Source: Gammaproteobacteria bacterium
GTDB taxonomy: Bacteria; Pseudomonadota; Gammaproteobacteria; Pseudomonadales; Ketobacteraceae
Direction of reading: 5' to 3'
Assembly (NCBI GenBank): GCA_013178375.1
Contig: JABLXQ010000060.1
Coordinates: 1-64,000, forward strand
DNA length: 64,000 nucleotides
Within the stretch, counting starts at the first letter, position 1, and every line of letters starts with the position of its first letter. Shown here one piece after another: positions 25,503 to 34,544 of this stretch. Below the pieces are notes generated by a model. The model worked only from the letters and a program-made list of their open reading frames with translations, was not told the origin of the DNA and made no database searches. A program made the position numbers and the translations under genes.

Positions 25503-25653
25503 CCAGCGCAGTTTTTACCGTGACGTGCCCGCACTGCCTTCGGCTTGACGTAAAAAATCAATTGTCGTTAGATGGGGCAGCACATCCATCGCAAATCGAC
25601 CCAACCCGTTTCATTGCCTCCAATCCAGAACCCTCAACGTCGGGAGCCGACCC

Positions 25654-26673
25654 ATGAAAAATTTCAAAGGCGTGGCCAGTTTGATCGTGGCAGGCTGGCT
25701 CGGTGCAAGTGCACTGCCGGTAGCGGCCGTGGAACTCAGCTCGGCGAACATTGAAACGGCGCTGCAGTCGGCGTACAGCAAGTACAAGGTGCTGAAGGAA
25801 GGCGCCAACGCTGATTACATTCCGGCGCTGGCCAAGGTGGATTCAAACCTGTTCGGCATTGCGCTGGTGACCGTTGATGGCAAGGTCTATTCCGTCGGCG
25901 ACATCAAGTCTGAAGTGTCCATCCAGTCCATCTCCAAGGTATTCACCATGACGCTGGTGATGGACGAATCCGGCGTGGAATCCATTGCGAACAACATGGG
26001 CGTGGATGCCACCGGACAGGTATTCAATTCCATTGTCGCGATCGAGCAGTACAAGGGCGCGGAGATGAATGCGCTGGTCAATCCGGGCGCCATTGCCGCC
26101 ACCAGCATGGTCAAGGGCGACAACTACGATGGAATCTGGAACAGGATTCTGGACAAATACAGCGATTTTGCCGGACGCAAACTGACAGTGCTGGAAGACG
26201 TGTATCAATCGGAAGCGGCCACCAATCAGCGCAACCGTGCCATTGCGGCCCTGATGTCGGCCTACGGTCACATCAAAACAGATCCAGTACGCGCCACCGA
26301 CATTTATACCCGCCAGTGTTCCGTGGGCGTGAACGCGAAAGATCTGGCGCAGATGGCCGCGACCCTGGCCAACGCCGGCAAGAATCCGCTGTCCGGCAAG
26401 CAGGTGATGAATGCCGACAATGTGCCGGAAACCCTGGCTGTCATGGCAACGGCGGGCCTGTATGATGATTCGGGCAAATGGTTGTACAAAACAGGTCTGC
26501 CGGCCAAAAGCGGCGTGGGTGGTGGCATCATTGCCGTGGCACCGGGCAAGTTCGGCATCGCGGTGATCTCACCGCCACTGGACGCAGCCGGGAACAGTGT
26601 GCGTGCGCAAAAAGCCATTGCCGATGTTTCCAATGCGCTTGGCGGCAATCCTTATCAAGTCAGCGCGCAATAA
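25654..26673 (+). CDS. glsA: Glutaminase A, exported
   Basis: 339 residues. A signal peptide (MKNFKGVASLIVAGWLGASA, then LPVAAVE) precedes a complete serine-dependent glutaminase domain. It has the active-site SIQSISKVFTM (SxxK), LVNPGAIAATS, SEAATNQRNRAIA, RQCSVGVNAKDLAQMA and KSGVGGGI. Glutaminase A hydrolyses glutamine to glutamate and ammonia; most bacterial GlsA proteins are cytosolic, so the clear signal peptide suggests a periplasmic form. Neighbouring genes are unrelated. A GTGTCAG inverted-repeat cluster follows the stop at 26695-26725. Confidence 0.88.
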   Translation: MKNFKGVASLIVAGWLGASALPVAAVELSSANIETALQSAYSKYKVLKEGANADYIPALAKVDSNLFGIALVTVDGKVYSVGDIKSEVSIQSISKVFTMTLVMDESGVESIANNMGVDATGQVFNSIVAIEQYKGAEMNALVNPGAIAATSMVKGDNYDGIWNRILDKYSDFAGRKLTVLEDVYQSEAATNQRNRAIAALMSAYGHIKTDPVRATDIYTRQCSVGVNAKDLAQMAATLANAGKNPLSGKQVMNADNVPETLAVMATAGLYDDSGKWLYKTGLPAKSGVGGGIIAVAPGKFGIAVISPPLDAAGNSVRAQKAIADVSNALGGNPYQVSAQ

Positions 26674-26694
26674 CCAACGTCCAGAAAATGGCGA

Positions 26695-26725
26695 GTGTCA
26701 GTCTGACACGGGTTTCAGCTGACAC
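26695..26725. repeat. Three GTGTCAG half-sites in mutually exclusive hairpins
   Basis: GTGTCAG at 26695-26701 is followed by inverse copies at 26703-26709 and 26719-26725. The first copy can pair with either of the others, so alternative hairpins are possible between glsA and the DUF481 gene. It may be a terminator or an operator. Confidence 0.5.
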
Positions 26726-26755
26726 TTCTTCAATTTTATTTAGCAGCAGGTTTTG

Positions 26756-27865
26756 ATGCGATTTCCAAGAAGTCTGATTCTGGCTTGCGGGCTACTGGTA
26801 CTGACAGCAGGCAGTGTGCGCGCAGAAACGCCTGCAGAACCACCCATACCGGCCATCAAACACTGGCTGCCACCAACCCCTGCGGCCGATTCCGAATGGG
26901 ACTGGATTCAGCTGACCTCCGGCGAATGGCTGAAGGGCACGCTGCGCAGCCTGGAACAGGACGTTCTGGATTTCGACAGCGACGAGCTGGGCATTCTGGA
27001 ACTGGACTGGGAGGATGTGCAGCTGTTGATGTCCGCCAAACCCATGGCGATTCTGTATGGTGACGGCGCCACGGCGGTGGGCTATCTGACCACCGAAAAC
27101 GATCAGCTGGTGGTACTGGGCACCGATGTGCGGGTGCCGCTGAAAGATGTCATCAGCATCGCCAAGGGAACGCCCAACGAAAAGGATCTCTGGACCGGCG
27201 ACATCGCGCTGACCATCAATGTGCGCACAGGCAACGTTGAACAGCAGGAACTGAATTCGTCGGCCAAGCTGCGGCGCAAGACGGCGCTGAGTACGTTCCG
27301 CTTCAGTTATCTCGGCCATTATTCCTATTTCGATTCCCTGGAAAATGCCAACGACCACCGTGCGTCCGGCACCTATGATATTCGTCTGATCCGCGACTGG
27401 TTTTTCCGTCCTGTCGCCGTCAATTACTATCGTGATCCCTACCAGAATATCGATCATGAATGGTCGGTCGGTACCGGCATGGGCTATTACGTGATGGATG
27501 AAAGCGACATCACCTGGATCGTGACCACCGGCCCCGGCTACCAGATGACCCGCTTCAGCGAAACGCCGGACGACGAAGACAGAACGGTGGATTCGGCGGT
27601 GCTGTTCCTCTCCACCCAGTATGAACAGGAATTGTCGGACGATGTGGATCTGGAAGGCTCCTATCAGGTGATCTTCAGTGACGAAGAATCTGGCCGCGCC
27701 AAACATCACGCCGAATTGATACTGGAAGTGGATCTGACCGACAAGCTGGATCTGATGGTGGCGGTTTACTGGGACCGCACGGAAAAGCCGCAGCAGGATG
27801 ACGAAGGCATTGCGCCCACACCGGATGATGCGCAGCTGGCGGTCGGTCTGAACCTGGAATTTTGA
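26756..27865 (+). CDS. DUF481 family outer-membrane protein
   Basis: 369 residues from the ATG at 26756 (AGCAGG upstream). A signal peptide (SLILACGLLVLTAGSVRAET) is followed by a short soluble domain typical of YdiY-type proteins (WDWIQLTSGEWLKGTLRSL, then DVQLLMS). A C-terminal beta-barrel-like region of alternating aromatic strands ends LAVGLNLEF, with the terminal phenylalanine usual for outer-membrane proteins. DUF481 members are induced by salt in some species; their function is unknown. It stands alone between glsA and metR. Confidence 0.8.
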   Translation: MRFPRSLILACGLLVLTAGSVRAETPAEPPIPAIKHWLPPTPAADSEWDWIQLTSGEWLKGTLRSLEQDVLDFDSDELGILELDWEDVQLLMSAKPMAILYGDGATAVGYLTTENDQLVVLGTDVRVPLKDVISIAKGTPNEKDLWTGDIALTINVRTGNVEQQELNSSAKLRRKTALSTFRFSYLGHYSYFDSLENANDHRASGTYDIRLIRDWFFRPVAVNYYRDPYQNIDHEWSVGTGMGYYVMDESDITWIVTTGPGYQMTRFSETPDDEDRTVDSAVLFLSTQYEQELSDDVDLEGSYQVIFSDEESGRAKHHAELILEVDLTDKLDLMVAVYWDRTEKPQQDDEGIAPTPDDAQLAVGLNLEF

Positions 27866-27960
27866 AACAGGGGTCGCCTGCAATCCGGCGCCGCTGCAAC
27901 CCGGCCCCCAGAAAGCCTGTTAAACTCCAGACATTCCTTTGTTCATCGCCGGATCACAAC

Positions 27961-28899
27961 ATGGCCCGCATCGAAATCAAACATCTGCGCACCCTGGTCG
28001 CCCTGCGCGATTGCGGCAGCCTGGTGGACGCTGCCCAGCAGGTTCACCTCACCCAGTCTGCCCTGTCCCATCAATTGAAAGAACTGGAAGACCGCCTGGG
28101 CCAGCCAGTGGTGATCCGCAAATCCAAGCCGCTGAAATTCACCGACAGTGGCCAGCGCCTGCTGCAACTGGCAGACCGCGTGCTGCCCGCCGTGGACCAG
28201 ACCGAACAGGACATCCTGCGCCTGGCCGCTGGCAAGCACGGCCGTCTGCACATCGCCATCGAATGCCACAGCTGTTTCGAATGGCTGATGCCCACCATCG
28301 ACGAATATCGCGAAGACTGGCCCGATGTGGAGATCGACCTGATCAGTGGTTTCAATTTCGATCCGCTGCCGGCCCTGAGCCGTGCCGAACTGGATCTGGT
28401 GATCACCTCCGACCCGCAGCCGCTGCCCGGCATCCGCTATATTCCGCTGTTCGAATACGAAGCCTTGCTGTGCGTGGGAAAAAATCATCCGCTGGCGAAG
28501 AAAGACGTGATCGAGCCACAGGATCTGGCGGCGGAAACGCTGATCACCTATCCGGTGGAACAGGGCCGGCTCGACGTTTTCAAATATTTCCTGCAACCGG
28601 CCGGCGTCACCCCCGCTGCGATCCGCACGGCAGAACTGACCCTGATGATCATCCAGCTGGTGGCGTCGGCGCGCGGAGTTTGCGTGCTACCAAACTGGGG
28701 CATCGCGGACTATCTGGCGAAAGGTTATGTGGTGGCACGCTCGCTGGGGGACGACGGCGTGTGGGCGAAACTGTACGCGGCTGTGCGCGATGAATCCGCG
28801 CAACTGCCGTACATGGAGGAATTCATTCACACGGCGCGGGAAATCAGCCAGAAAACACTGAAAGGGATTTTGCAGGTGGAACTGGGGCATTCGGCCTGA
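27961..28899 (+). CDS. metR: LysR-family regulator MetR
   Basis: 312 residues from the ATG at 27961. The winged helix (IEIKHLRTLVALRDCGSLVD, then LTQSALSHQLKELEDRLG) and the effector domain with IAIECHSCFEWLMP, ISGFNFDPLPALSRAELDLV and YPVEQGRLDVF match MetR along its length. MetR binds homocysteine and controls methionine synthesis genes such as metE and metH. It usually lies next to metE, but here no methionine gene is adjacent. It follows the DUF481 gene by 95 bp. Confidence 0.9.
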   Translation: MARIEIKHLRTLVALRDCGSLVDAAQQVHLTQSALSHQLKELEDRLGQPVVIRKSKPLKFTDSGQRLLQLADRVLPAVDQTEQDILRLAAGKHGRLHIAIECHSCFEWLMPTIDEYREDWPDVEIDLISGFNFDPLPALSRAELDLVITSDPQPLPGIRYIPLFEYEALLCVGKNHPLAKKDVIEPQDLAAETLITYPVEQGRLDVFKYFLQPAGVTPAAIRTAELTLMIIQLVASARGVCVLPNWGIADYLAKGYVVARSLGDDGVWAKLYAAVRDESAQLPYMEEFIHTAREISQKTLKGILQVELGHSA

Positions 28900-28923
28900 C
28901 GCCTGCCTGATATTGAGCGCTGT

Positions 28924-29601
28924 CTATCTTGCTGCTTTCACGTCCGCAAAATGACTGGTGCCCAGCCAGCCGGAAATAGTCTTGCGCAGATTCGGTGAGC
29001 CCGCCACCTGCACCTGATTTTCCCGCATTGCCTTCAGGATGGTGGTATCCCCGATCCAAACCGCCGTGAGGGTTTTCAGATCGGATGAAATCGTCAGATC
29101 GACATCAAATCCCGGGTCCTTCAAACACACATCCACATCGCCATCGCGGATCACCAGCCACCAAAAGCGCTTGCTGGATGCCATGTCGGTAAATTCAATC
29201 CTGATCACCGTGCGCTCCGCGGTAAAAAAATCCGCCTTCAGGGTGCGGTGTATATCCCACACCAGCAAACCGGGGTCCAGATCCGCGCTGGACAGATCAC
29301 TGCGCACCCAGCGATGCCCCCACGTGCCGAGCTGCAGGATAATCGGCACCAGTTCATCGCCGGCCTTCGTCAACAGATAACGTACATGGCTGCCGCGGGA
29401 CTGACGCTGCACAATGCCGGCCTCCTCCAGCGACTTGAGCCGACTCGACAGCAGCGACGGCGACATGAGTGGCAGCCCCTTGCGCAGGTCATTGAATGAA
29501 TCCGAACCCAGACTCAACTCACGGATCACCAGATGCGTCCAGCGCTCGCCGAGCACTTCCGACGCCTTGGCGATCGGGCAGAATTGTCCATATCCGCGCA
29601 T
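28924..29601 (-). CDS. HxlR-family regulator with C-terminal SCP2-like domain
   Basis: 225 residues from the ATG at 29601; the frame stays open to 29649. The N-terminal winged helix (FCPIAKASEVLGERWTHLVI, then SFNDLRKGLPLMSPSLLSSR) is HxlR/MarR-like. The C-terminal half (FWWLVIRDGDVDVCLKDPG, then DLTISSDLKTLTAVWIGD) resembles a sterol-carrier-like lipid-binding fold seen fused to such regulators. It is divergent from the methyltransferase gene at 29897 and could regulate it in response to a hydrophobic ligand. Confidence 0.75.
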   Translation of the reverse strand: MRGYGQFCPIAKASEVLGERWTHLVIRELSLGSDSFNDLRKGLPLMSPSLLSSRLKSLEEAGIVQRQSRGSHVRYLLTKAGDELVPIILQLGTWGHRWVRSDLSSADLDPGLLVWDIHRTLKADFFTAERTVIRIEFTDMASSKRFWWLVIRDGDVDVCLKDPGFDVDLTISSDLKTLTAVWIGDTTILKAMRENQVQVAGSPNLRKTISGWLGTSHFADVKAAR

Positions 29602-29896
29602 TGCCCTGCTCTCCCGTTCGTTTTTTGATTTCTCATATAAGGCATGCAATGAGGTTACGTAAAAACAGGAACGCAGACCAGTACAGATTCCGTACCTGAT
29701 TTCGGGGCATGAAGTCGATCGTGTGCTGAATATTTGCGCAGGCCTGCAATCAGGCCACTGTTTTTATTCGGGATTGTCATGCGTCATGTCGCTGCCCTGC
29801 GTTTGCAGGCGATACAAACGTTGTACTGGTTGCGAAATCACGTCAGCCGCACACTCTGCTGCGTGTTGAACCTGCACAGGCAAAGGGAGAACAATC

Positions 29897-30748
29897 ATGA
29901 ACGCAATCACCAACACTGCAACCGCCAGCCAGCCGCAATCCGACATCGAAAAAATCAAGGCCCGACAGAAAGCAACCTGGGAAGACGGCGACTATGCCGA
30001 CTTTGCCACCTACATGCATGCCGGCGCCGTGGACATTCTGCAAAACTGGGATTTGGAGTCAGCGCAATCAATACTGGATGTCGGCTGCGGTTCCGGGCAA
30101 ACCGCCATTCCGGCCGCCAAAAAAGGATTGCAGGTCACCGGTATTGATATCGCCGCCAACCTGATCGAGCATGCCCGCAAAGCCGCTGCCCGCGCAAAAC
30201 TCGACGTGCAATTTGATGTGGGCGATGCGGAAGATCTGCCCTACGCCGACCAGCGTTTTGATGCCGCCATTTCGCTGATTGGTGCCATGTTTGCGCCACG
30301 CCCCGAGCAGGTGGCCGCTGAACTGGCGCGGGTCATCAAACCCGGTGGACAACTGTTCATGGCGAACTGGACACCCGCCAGCATGCCGGCCCAGATGTTC
30401 AAATGCGTAAGCGAGATCCAGCCGCCACCATCAGGACTGGTATCCCCCGTGCTGTGGGGCGACGAACTGACCGTGCAACAACGCCTGGCGGAGGGATTTA
30501 CCGATATCCGCCTCACCCGCAAGATCTACCCGCAATGGCATTATCCACTCAATGAACACGAACTGGTGGATCTGTTCCGCCACAAGTTCGGACCGGTCAA
30601 GCGCGCGTTTGATGCGGGAACTCCGGCACAACAGACAGCCTTGCGTGAAAAGCTGGTTCAGGTTTACCGCAACAACAGCGAGAGGAAAAACGGCATACTG
30701 ACCATTACGGGAGGAGAATACCTGGAAGTGATCGCGACTCGCCGCTAG
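29897..30748 (+). CDS. Class I SAM-dependent methyltransferase
   Basis: 283 residues. The SAM-binding motif I is ILDVGCGSGQTAIPAAKKG (about 62-80), with the acidic residue in VTGIDIAANLIEHA, motif II DLPYADQRFDAAISL, and VIKPGGQLFMANW. The acceptor is unknown; the layout is like UbiE/COQ5-type or small-molecule methyltransferases. It is transcribed divergently from the HxlR regulator with about 295 bp between them and precedes the terminator of the opposite two-component operon. Confidence 0.8.
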   Translation: MNAITNTATASQPQSDIEKIKARQKATWEDGDYADFATYMHAGAVDILQNWDLESAQSILDVGCGSGQTAIPAAKKGLQVTGIDIAANLIEHARKAAARAKLDVQFDVGDAEDLPYADQRFDAAISLIGAMFAPRPEQVAAELARVIKPGGQLFMANWTPASMPAQMFKCVSEIQPPPSGLVSPVLWGDELTVQQRLAEGFTDIRLTRKIYPQWHYPLNEHELVDLFRHKFGPVKRAFDAGTPAQQTALREKLVQVYRNNSERKNGILTITGGEYLEVIATRR

Positions 30749-30770
30749 CCAGACAACAAAATCTGCCCAC

Positions 30771-30795
30771 AAAAAAGGGCGTCCCGCACGCCCTT
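30771..30795 (-). terminator. Intrinsic terminator of the RstAB-like operon
   Basis: AAGGGCGT/ACGCCCTT 8-bp stem (30775-30782 with 30788-30795), 5-nt loop, T-run on the minus strand. It overlaps the stop codon of the sensor kinase and could also serve the plus-strand methyltransferase weakly. Confidence 0.8.
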
Positions 30796-32417
30796 CAGTT
30801 CGATTCCCGCAGACTCTGCAACCGTGGCCACAGAAAACTGAATTTCGCGCCACCCATACTGCTTTCGGCCACGCGGGCACGGCCGCCGTGCCAATAGGCA
30901 ATCCGCTCCACAATGGAAAGCCCCAGGCCATAACCACCGGACGCACGGGTGCGGCTGTCATCCAGACGCGTGAACGGCTGGAACACGCGCTTACGATCCG
31001 ACTCGGGAATGCCCGGGCCGTCGTCCTCCACGTCGATGCGGAACACATCGCCCATCACACCGTAACTGATCACCACCCTGCTGCGGGCGTAACGCAACGC
31101 ATTGCCCACCAGGTTCTGCACCACGCGGTGCACATAACGTTCCTCGCCCTCGGCAAAGCGGCGTTCTTCCGGCAGATCCGGCGCCATGTACACGACCTGC
31201 TTTTTGCCGGCCAGGGCTTGGCTTTCCTGCTCCAGGCGGCGCAACAGCTGGTCCACGTCGATCATCACAAAGTCCAGTACCGGCGTGCCTTCTTCCAGCT
31301 TGGAATAGGTAAGAATCTCGTCAATCAGTTTATCCAGCTGCTCGATGTCCTGATCGATGGCGTCGGCCGCTTTCAGGCGCTGCTCGTCGTTCATCGCGTC
31401 GATCATCATTTCCAGGCCGAAGCGGATACGCGCCACCGGCGTGCGCAGTTCGTGCGACACGGCGCGGGTCAATTCCTTCTGCGAATTCAGCAGGCGCTGG
31501 ATGTGTTCGGTCATACCGTTCAGCGTGCCTGCCAGCTGGCCGATGGCATCAGACCCTTCCACCGGCGCCCGCGCATTCATGTCACCACCGCGAATCCGCA
31601 ACACGGCTTTTTCCAGGCCAGACAACCGGGTTTCCAGCGGCTTCACCAGCATGTACACACCAAAACCGACGAACGCCAGGGCAAACACCACCAGCACCGC
31701 CATCAGTTCGAACGGATACCAGTTGAACAACTGCTGCGGTCCCAGCATCAGTACTTCGCCGGTTTCTGTCAGCAGCTTGTACGCCGTGATCTGGGTGTTG
31801 CCGCCGCGATTGCCGGAAAAAGTGGCCACGGCCTGCTCGTCATTGAACAGGCGGTGCTTTTTCTCGTCATCCAGTTCCACCTGAAACGGTGGCACGCGCT
31901 TGAGGGAAAATCCGAACTGCCGGTTAAGTTTTTCCAGCAGGCCATTCCACTGCAGCACCGGATGCGCAGACAAATGTTGCGCCACCAGCTCTGCCACACC
32001 GCGCGCCTGCTGCTCGGTCAGGTATTCGCCCCGCGCCACGATGTAGCGGTCCAGATCGCCTGGCACTTTCACCACCGCCTCGCCCTGGCGATTGAAATCG
32101 TCCAGCATGCGCAGCACCAGCTTGCCTTTCTGCAGCTGTTCGATATCGGCTTCGTCCAGTGCCAGTTCACTGCGCTCGCGCAACTGCATGCGCGCATCCA
32201 GCAGCCGGCCCACGTCCTCCACCCAGCGCGCCTGATAATCCGGCAGCTGTTTTGCCGTCATTTCAGCGACAAGTTCAATAGGCCCGGACACCAGATTGGC
32301 GCGGAACATATTCAGGCGGAAAAAATTGATGGTTTCGAGAGAAACGTAAAACAAAACCCCGATCAGGACACAGACCAGGATCATGCCACCGTAAATACGA
32401 AGGAATATGCTGTTCAA
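30795..32417 (-). CDS. Sensor histidine kinase, RstB/BfmS type
   Basis: 540 residues. One transmembrane helix near residues 7-30 and a second near 236-260 enclose a large periplasmic sensor region of about 200 residues. HAMP (KPLETRLSGLEKAV), the phospho-acceptor H box (TRAVSHELRTPVARI), the N box (VVQNLVGNALRYA), and G boxes (DVEDDGPGIPESD, GGYGLGLSIV) follow. It starts 13 bp after the response regulator gene, so the two form an operon. The C-terminal catalytic domain most resembles RstB/BfmS. The periplasmic domain is longer than in E. coli RstB; the signal is unknown. Confidence 0.88.
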   Translation of the reverse strand: MNSIFLRIYGGMILVCVLIGVLFYVSLETINFFRLNMFRANLVSGPIELVAEMTAKQLPDYQARWVEDVGRLLDARMQLRERSELALDEADIEQLQKGKLVLRMLDDFNRQGEAVVKVPGDLDRYIVARGEYLTEQQARGVAELVAQHLSAHPVLQWNGLLEKLNRQFGFSLKRVPPFQVELDDEKKHRLFNDEQAVATFSGNRGGNTQITAYKLLTETGEVLMLGPQQLFNWYPFELMAVLVVFALAFVGFGVYMLVKPLETRLSGLEKAVLRIRGGDMNARAPVEGSDAIGQLAGTLNGMTEHIQRLLNSQKELTRAVSHELRTPVARIRFGLEMMIDAMNDEQRLKAADAIDQDIEQLDKLIDEILTYSKLEEGTPVLDFVMIDVDQLLRRLEQESQALAGKKQVVYMAPDLPEERRFAEGEERYVHRVVQNLVGNALRYARSRVVISYGVMGDVFRIDVEDDGPGIPESDRKRVFQPFTRLDDSRTRASGGYGLGLSIVERIAYWHGGRARVAESSMGGAKFSFLWPRLQSLRESN

Positions 32418-32430
32418 TCAGACCCGCCGT

Positions 32431-33171
32431 TCAGGTGAGGTCGCGCACGAACAGGTAACCTTTGCTGCGAACAGTCTTGATGCGGCGCGGATTCATGGGA
32501 TCGTCACCCACCTTGGGACGGATGCGCGACACGTGGACATCGATGGAACGGTCCTGGCCGTCGTACTGGATACCACGCAGGCGTTCAAAAATTTCCTCGC
32601 GGGACAGAATGGTGCCGGCATTGGACGCCAGCAGCCACAGCAAATCATATTCCGCACTGGTGAGGTCCACTGCGTCGCCGTTGAGCCAGACTTCGCGCGC
32701 GCTGTTGTCAATCACCAGGTCGCCAAACTCCAGTCGGTTGTGACCCTGGTCGGCGCCGCTCTTATCGGATTGCTTTTCTGCCGGATCGGACCGCCGCAGC
32801 AAGGCACGGATGCGGGCCAGCAACACCCGGGGTTTCACCGGCTTCGCCACGTAGTCGTCGGCACCCATTTCCAGCCCCAGCACCTGGTCCACATCGTCAG
32901 TGCGGGCGGTCAGCATCAGGATTGGCTTCTTGTAGCGGTCGCGCACGCTCTTGCAGACTTCCAGCCCGTCCGCACCCGGCAACATCAGGTCCAGCACCAC
33001 CATATCAGGCTGGTTGTCGATGATGGCGTCGATGGCCACGCTGCCGTCGTGGATGACATCCACCTTGATGCCATTGCTGCGCAGGTATTCCGCGGTCAGA
33101 TCCGCCAGCCGCTCGTCGTCTTCCACAATGATGACGTAGGGCTGCATGTTTTCACTCACGTCTGTGCGCAT
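32431..33171 (-). CDS. OmpR-family response regulator, RstA/BfmR type
   Basis: 246 residues; an internal ATG at 33147 would give a receiver domain starting directly at MQPYVIIVEDDERL. The receiver has the acidic pair, phosphorylated Asp in MVVLDLMLPGADG, and the Lys in DDYVAKPVKP. The C-terminal winged helix contains LTSAEYDLLWLLASNAGTIL and RGIQYDGQDRSIDVHVSRIR, close to RstA/BfmR. It controls transcription with the partner kinase downstream. A poorly conserved linker lies near residues 130-145. Confidence 0.88.
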   Translation of the reverse strand: MRTDVSENMQPYVIIVEDDERLADLTAEYLRSNGIKVDVIHDGSVAIDAIIDNQPDMVVLDLMLPGADGLEVCKSVRDRYKKPILMLTARTDDVDQVLGLEMGADDYVAKPVKPRVLLARIRALLRRSDPAEKQSDKSGADQGHNRLEFGDLVIDNSAREVWLNGDAVDLTSAEYDLLWLLASNAGTILSREEIFERLRGIQYDGQDRSIDVHVSRIRPKVGDDPMNPRRIKTVRSKGYLFVRDLT

Positions 33172-33393
33172 CAGGACGTCCTCTTACCTGGGTTCAGGAA
33201 CAAATTTGTTGTTTTTTTAGCAACTTAAATAAGAAGATAGGTTGTTTACACGAAGTCTGCCAGTCAATCCGCAGGACTTTGCGCAAATAGGCGCCAATAG
33301 GGTATACCAGTGACATCTAAATGAGCTAGGCAAAAATTCCGTATAACACATCATTCCCACATTTTATCCACAAGTTATCCCCGGAAAATCGCC

Positions 33394-33422
33394 TTGCGAC
33401 CCCACCAGGTGCGCACTATCTT
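33394..33422 (+). promoter_or_regulatory. Possible sigma-70 promoter
   Basis: TTGCGA (33394-33399), 17-bp spacer, TATCTT (33417-33422): four of six matches in each box. It would start transcription near 33429, upstream of the terminator at 33593. Confidence 0.35.
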
Positions 33423-33428
33423 GTATAT

Positions 33429-33617
33429 CAACGATAAACAAACACCCAGATGTTGTGGCGGGCCGCCCGGCCTGCCGGGGCCGCTTTTGGCCTGTGAATA
33501 ACCACTAACGATCCACAACCCCAGGGGGAGCACCGGTCTACACCCACAATAACTATAACCGTCAAAACCGCGCTAATATGGCCCCGCATCGTCCCCGCGA
33601 TCGCGGGGCTTTTTTTT
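33429..33617 (+). ncRNA. Candidate small RNA or attenuated leader upstream of tag
   Basis: A plus-strand intrinsic terminator at 33593-33617 has no plus-strand gene before it: the nearest ends at 30748 and two minus-strand genes lie between. A transcript from the promoter at 33394-33422 would be about 190 nt. It may be a stand-alone small RNA or a leader whose termination limits tag expression; an alternative stem (33581-33587 with 33603-33609) could compete with the terminator. I recognise no known RNA family. Confidence 0.35.
33593..33617 (+). terminator. Intrinsic terminator upstream of tag
   Basis: CCCCGCGATCGCGGGG self-complementary stem at 33593-33608 followed by C and eight T. It points along the plus strand and ends 26 bp before the tag start codon. 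Confidence 0.8.
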
Positions 33618-33643
33618 GTGTCTTCACTGCAGGGAACGCCCGC

Positions 33644-34276
33644 ATGCCCACCAAAACCACACCCCCCGCCACTCGCAAGGCCCCGACGCGCTGCCTGTGG
33701 TGCGGAGACGATCCACTCTATCAGGCCTACCACGACGAGGAATGGGGTGTGCCGGTGCGCGACGACCAGCGCATGTTCGAATTCATCGTGCTGGAGGGCG
33801 CCCAGGCGGGTCTGAGCTGGATCACCATCCTGCGCAAACGCGAAAACTACCGCGCCGCCTTCGACCAGTTCGATCCCGAAAAGATCGCCCGCTACACCCC
33901 CGCCCGCATCGAAAAGCTGCTGCTGAATCCCGGCATCGTGCGCAATCGCCTGAAGGTGGAAGGCACCGTACGCAACGCCCGCGCCTATTTGAACATTCTG
34001 GAGAAACAGGGTAGTTTCTCGGACTACCTCTGGCAGTTCGTCGACGGCGAACCGGTGCAGAACAGCAGGGCCAGCATGAAAGAAGTGCCCGCCACCACAC
34101 CGCAGTCGGACCAGATGAGCAAGACACTGAAGAAAGCCGGCTTCACGTTTGTCGGCAGCACCATCTGCTATGCCCACATGCAGGCGACCGGCATGGTGAA
34201 CGATCACACGGTGGATTGCTTCCGCCACCAGGAGTGCAGAAAACTTGCAAAGCCCGCGCAAAAAAGAAAACGATAA
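33644..34276 (+). CDS. tag: DNA-3-methyladenine glycosylase I
   Basis: 210 residues from the ATG at 33644 (AGGGA 9 nt upstream). It has the zinc-snap cysteines and histidines of Tag: CLWCGDDPLYQAYHDEEWG at the start and CYAHMQATGMVNDHTVDCFRH at the end. The substrate-pocket core is EGAQAGLSWITILRKRENYR. Tag excises N3-methyladenine from alkylated DNA. Its 3' end overlaps the TM2 gene by 32 bp. A terminator just upstream suggests attenuation or separation from an upstream RNA. Confidence 0.92.
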   Translation: MPTKTTPPATRKAPTRCLWCGDDPLYQAYHDEEWGVPVRDDQRMFEFIVLEGAQAGLSWITILRKRENYRAAFDQFDPEKIARYTPARIEKLLLNPGIVRNRLKVEGTVRNARAYLNILEKQGSFSDYLWQFVDGEPVQNSRASMKEVPATTPQSDQMSKTLKKAGFTFVGSTICYAHMQATGMVNDHTVDCFRHQECRKLAKPAQKRKR

Positions 34277-34493
34277 ATCCGTTTCAAAACGAAAAATCCT
34301 GCCGGCGCTGTTGTTGTGTTTCTTCTTTGGGATTTTCGGCACCCACCGCTTTTATGTGGGCAAGGTCAACAGCGGGATTCTGATGATGCTGACTCTCGGT
34401 GGCCTGGGATTCTGGGTTATCTTCGATCTGCTGGTGCTGCTACTGGGACGCTTCTGCGACAACGAAGGCGCGGCATTGAAAGACTGGACCTGA
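34245..34493 (+). CDS. TM2 domain-containing membrane protein
   Basis: 82 residues starting at a TTG with GGAG 10 nt upstream; no in-frame ATG exists. A basic N-terminus (SPRKKENDKSVSKRK) is followed by two helices with the TM2 signature GIFGTHRFYVGKVNSGIL and LGGLGFWVIFDLLVLLLG. TM2 proteins are small membrane proteins of unclear function. It overlaps tag by 32 bp in another frame, which supports coupled translation. A GAGGGCA/TGCCCTC stem lies right after the stop. Confidence 0.8.
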   Translation: MQSPRKKENDKSVSKRKILPALLLCFFFGIFGTHRFYVGKVNSGILMMLTLGGLGFWVIFDLLVLLLGRFCDNEGAALKDWT

Positions 34494-34544
34494 GGGCACG
34501 GCAGTCCGCCACCTGCCCTCGCATCCTTCATCTATTTTTTGATC

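Larger units (their letters stand above)
33172..33643. other. Gene-free 472-bp region: promoters, possible leader RNA, DnaA-box-like sites
   Basis: AT-rich left half serving the RstA-type gene. TTATCCACA at 33364-33372 and TGTGAATAA at 33493-33501 match DnaA boxes. A possible sigma-70 promoter (33394-33422) is followed about 190 nt later by a strong terminator ahead of tag. Confidence 0.5.

Noticed and set aside
30888-32438. 516-residue plus-strand frame opposite the RstB-like kinase
   Set aside because: Histidine- and glutamine-rich composition typical of a shadow; the kinase on the other strand has all catalytic boxes.
33364-33501. Two DnaA-box-like 9-mers suggesting a replication origin
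   Set aside because: Only two well-separated boxes and no dnaA, dnaN or gidA neighbours; such 9-mers occur by chance.
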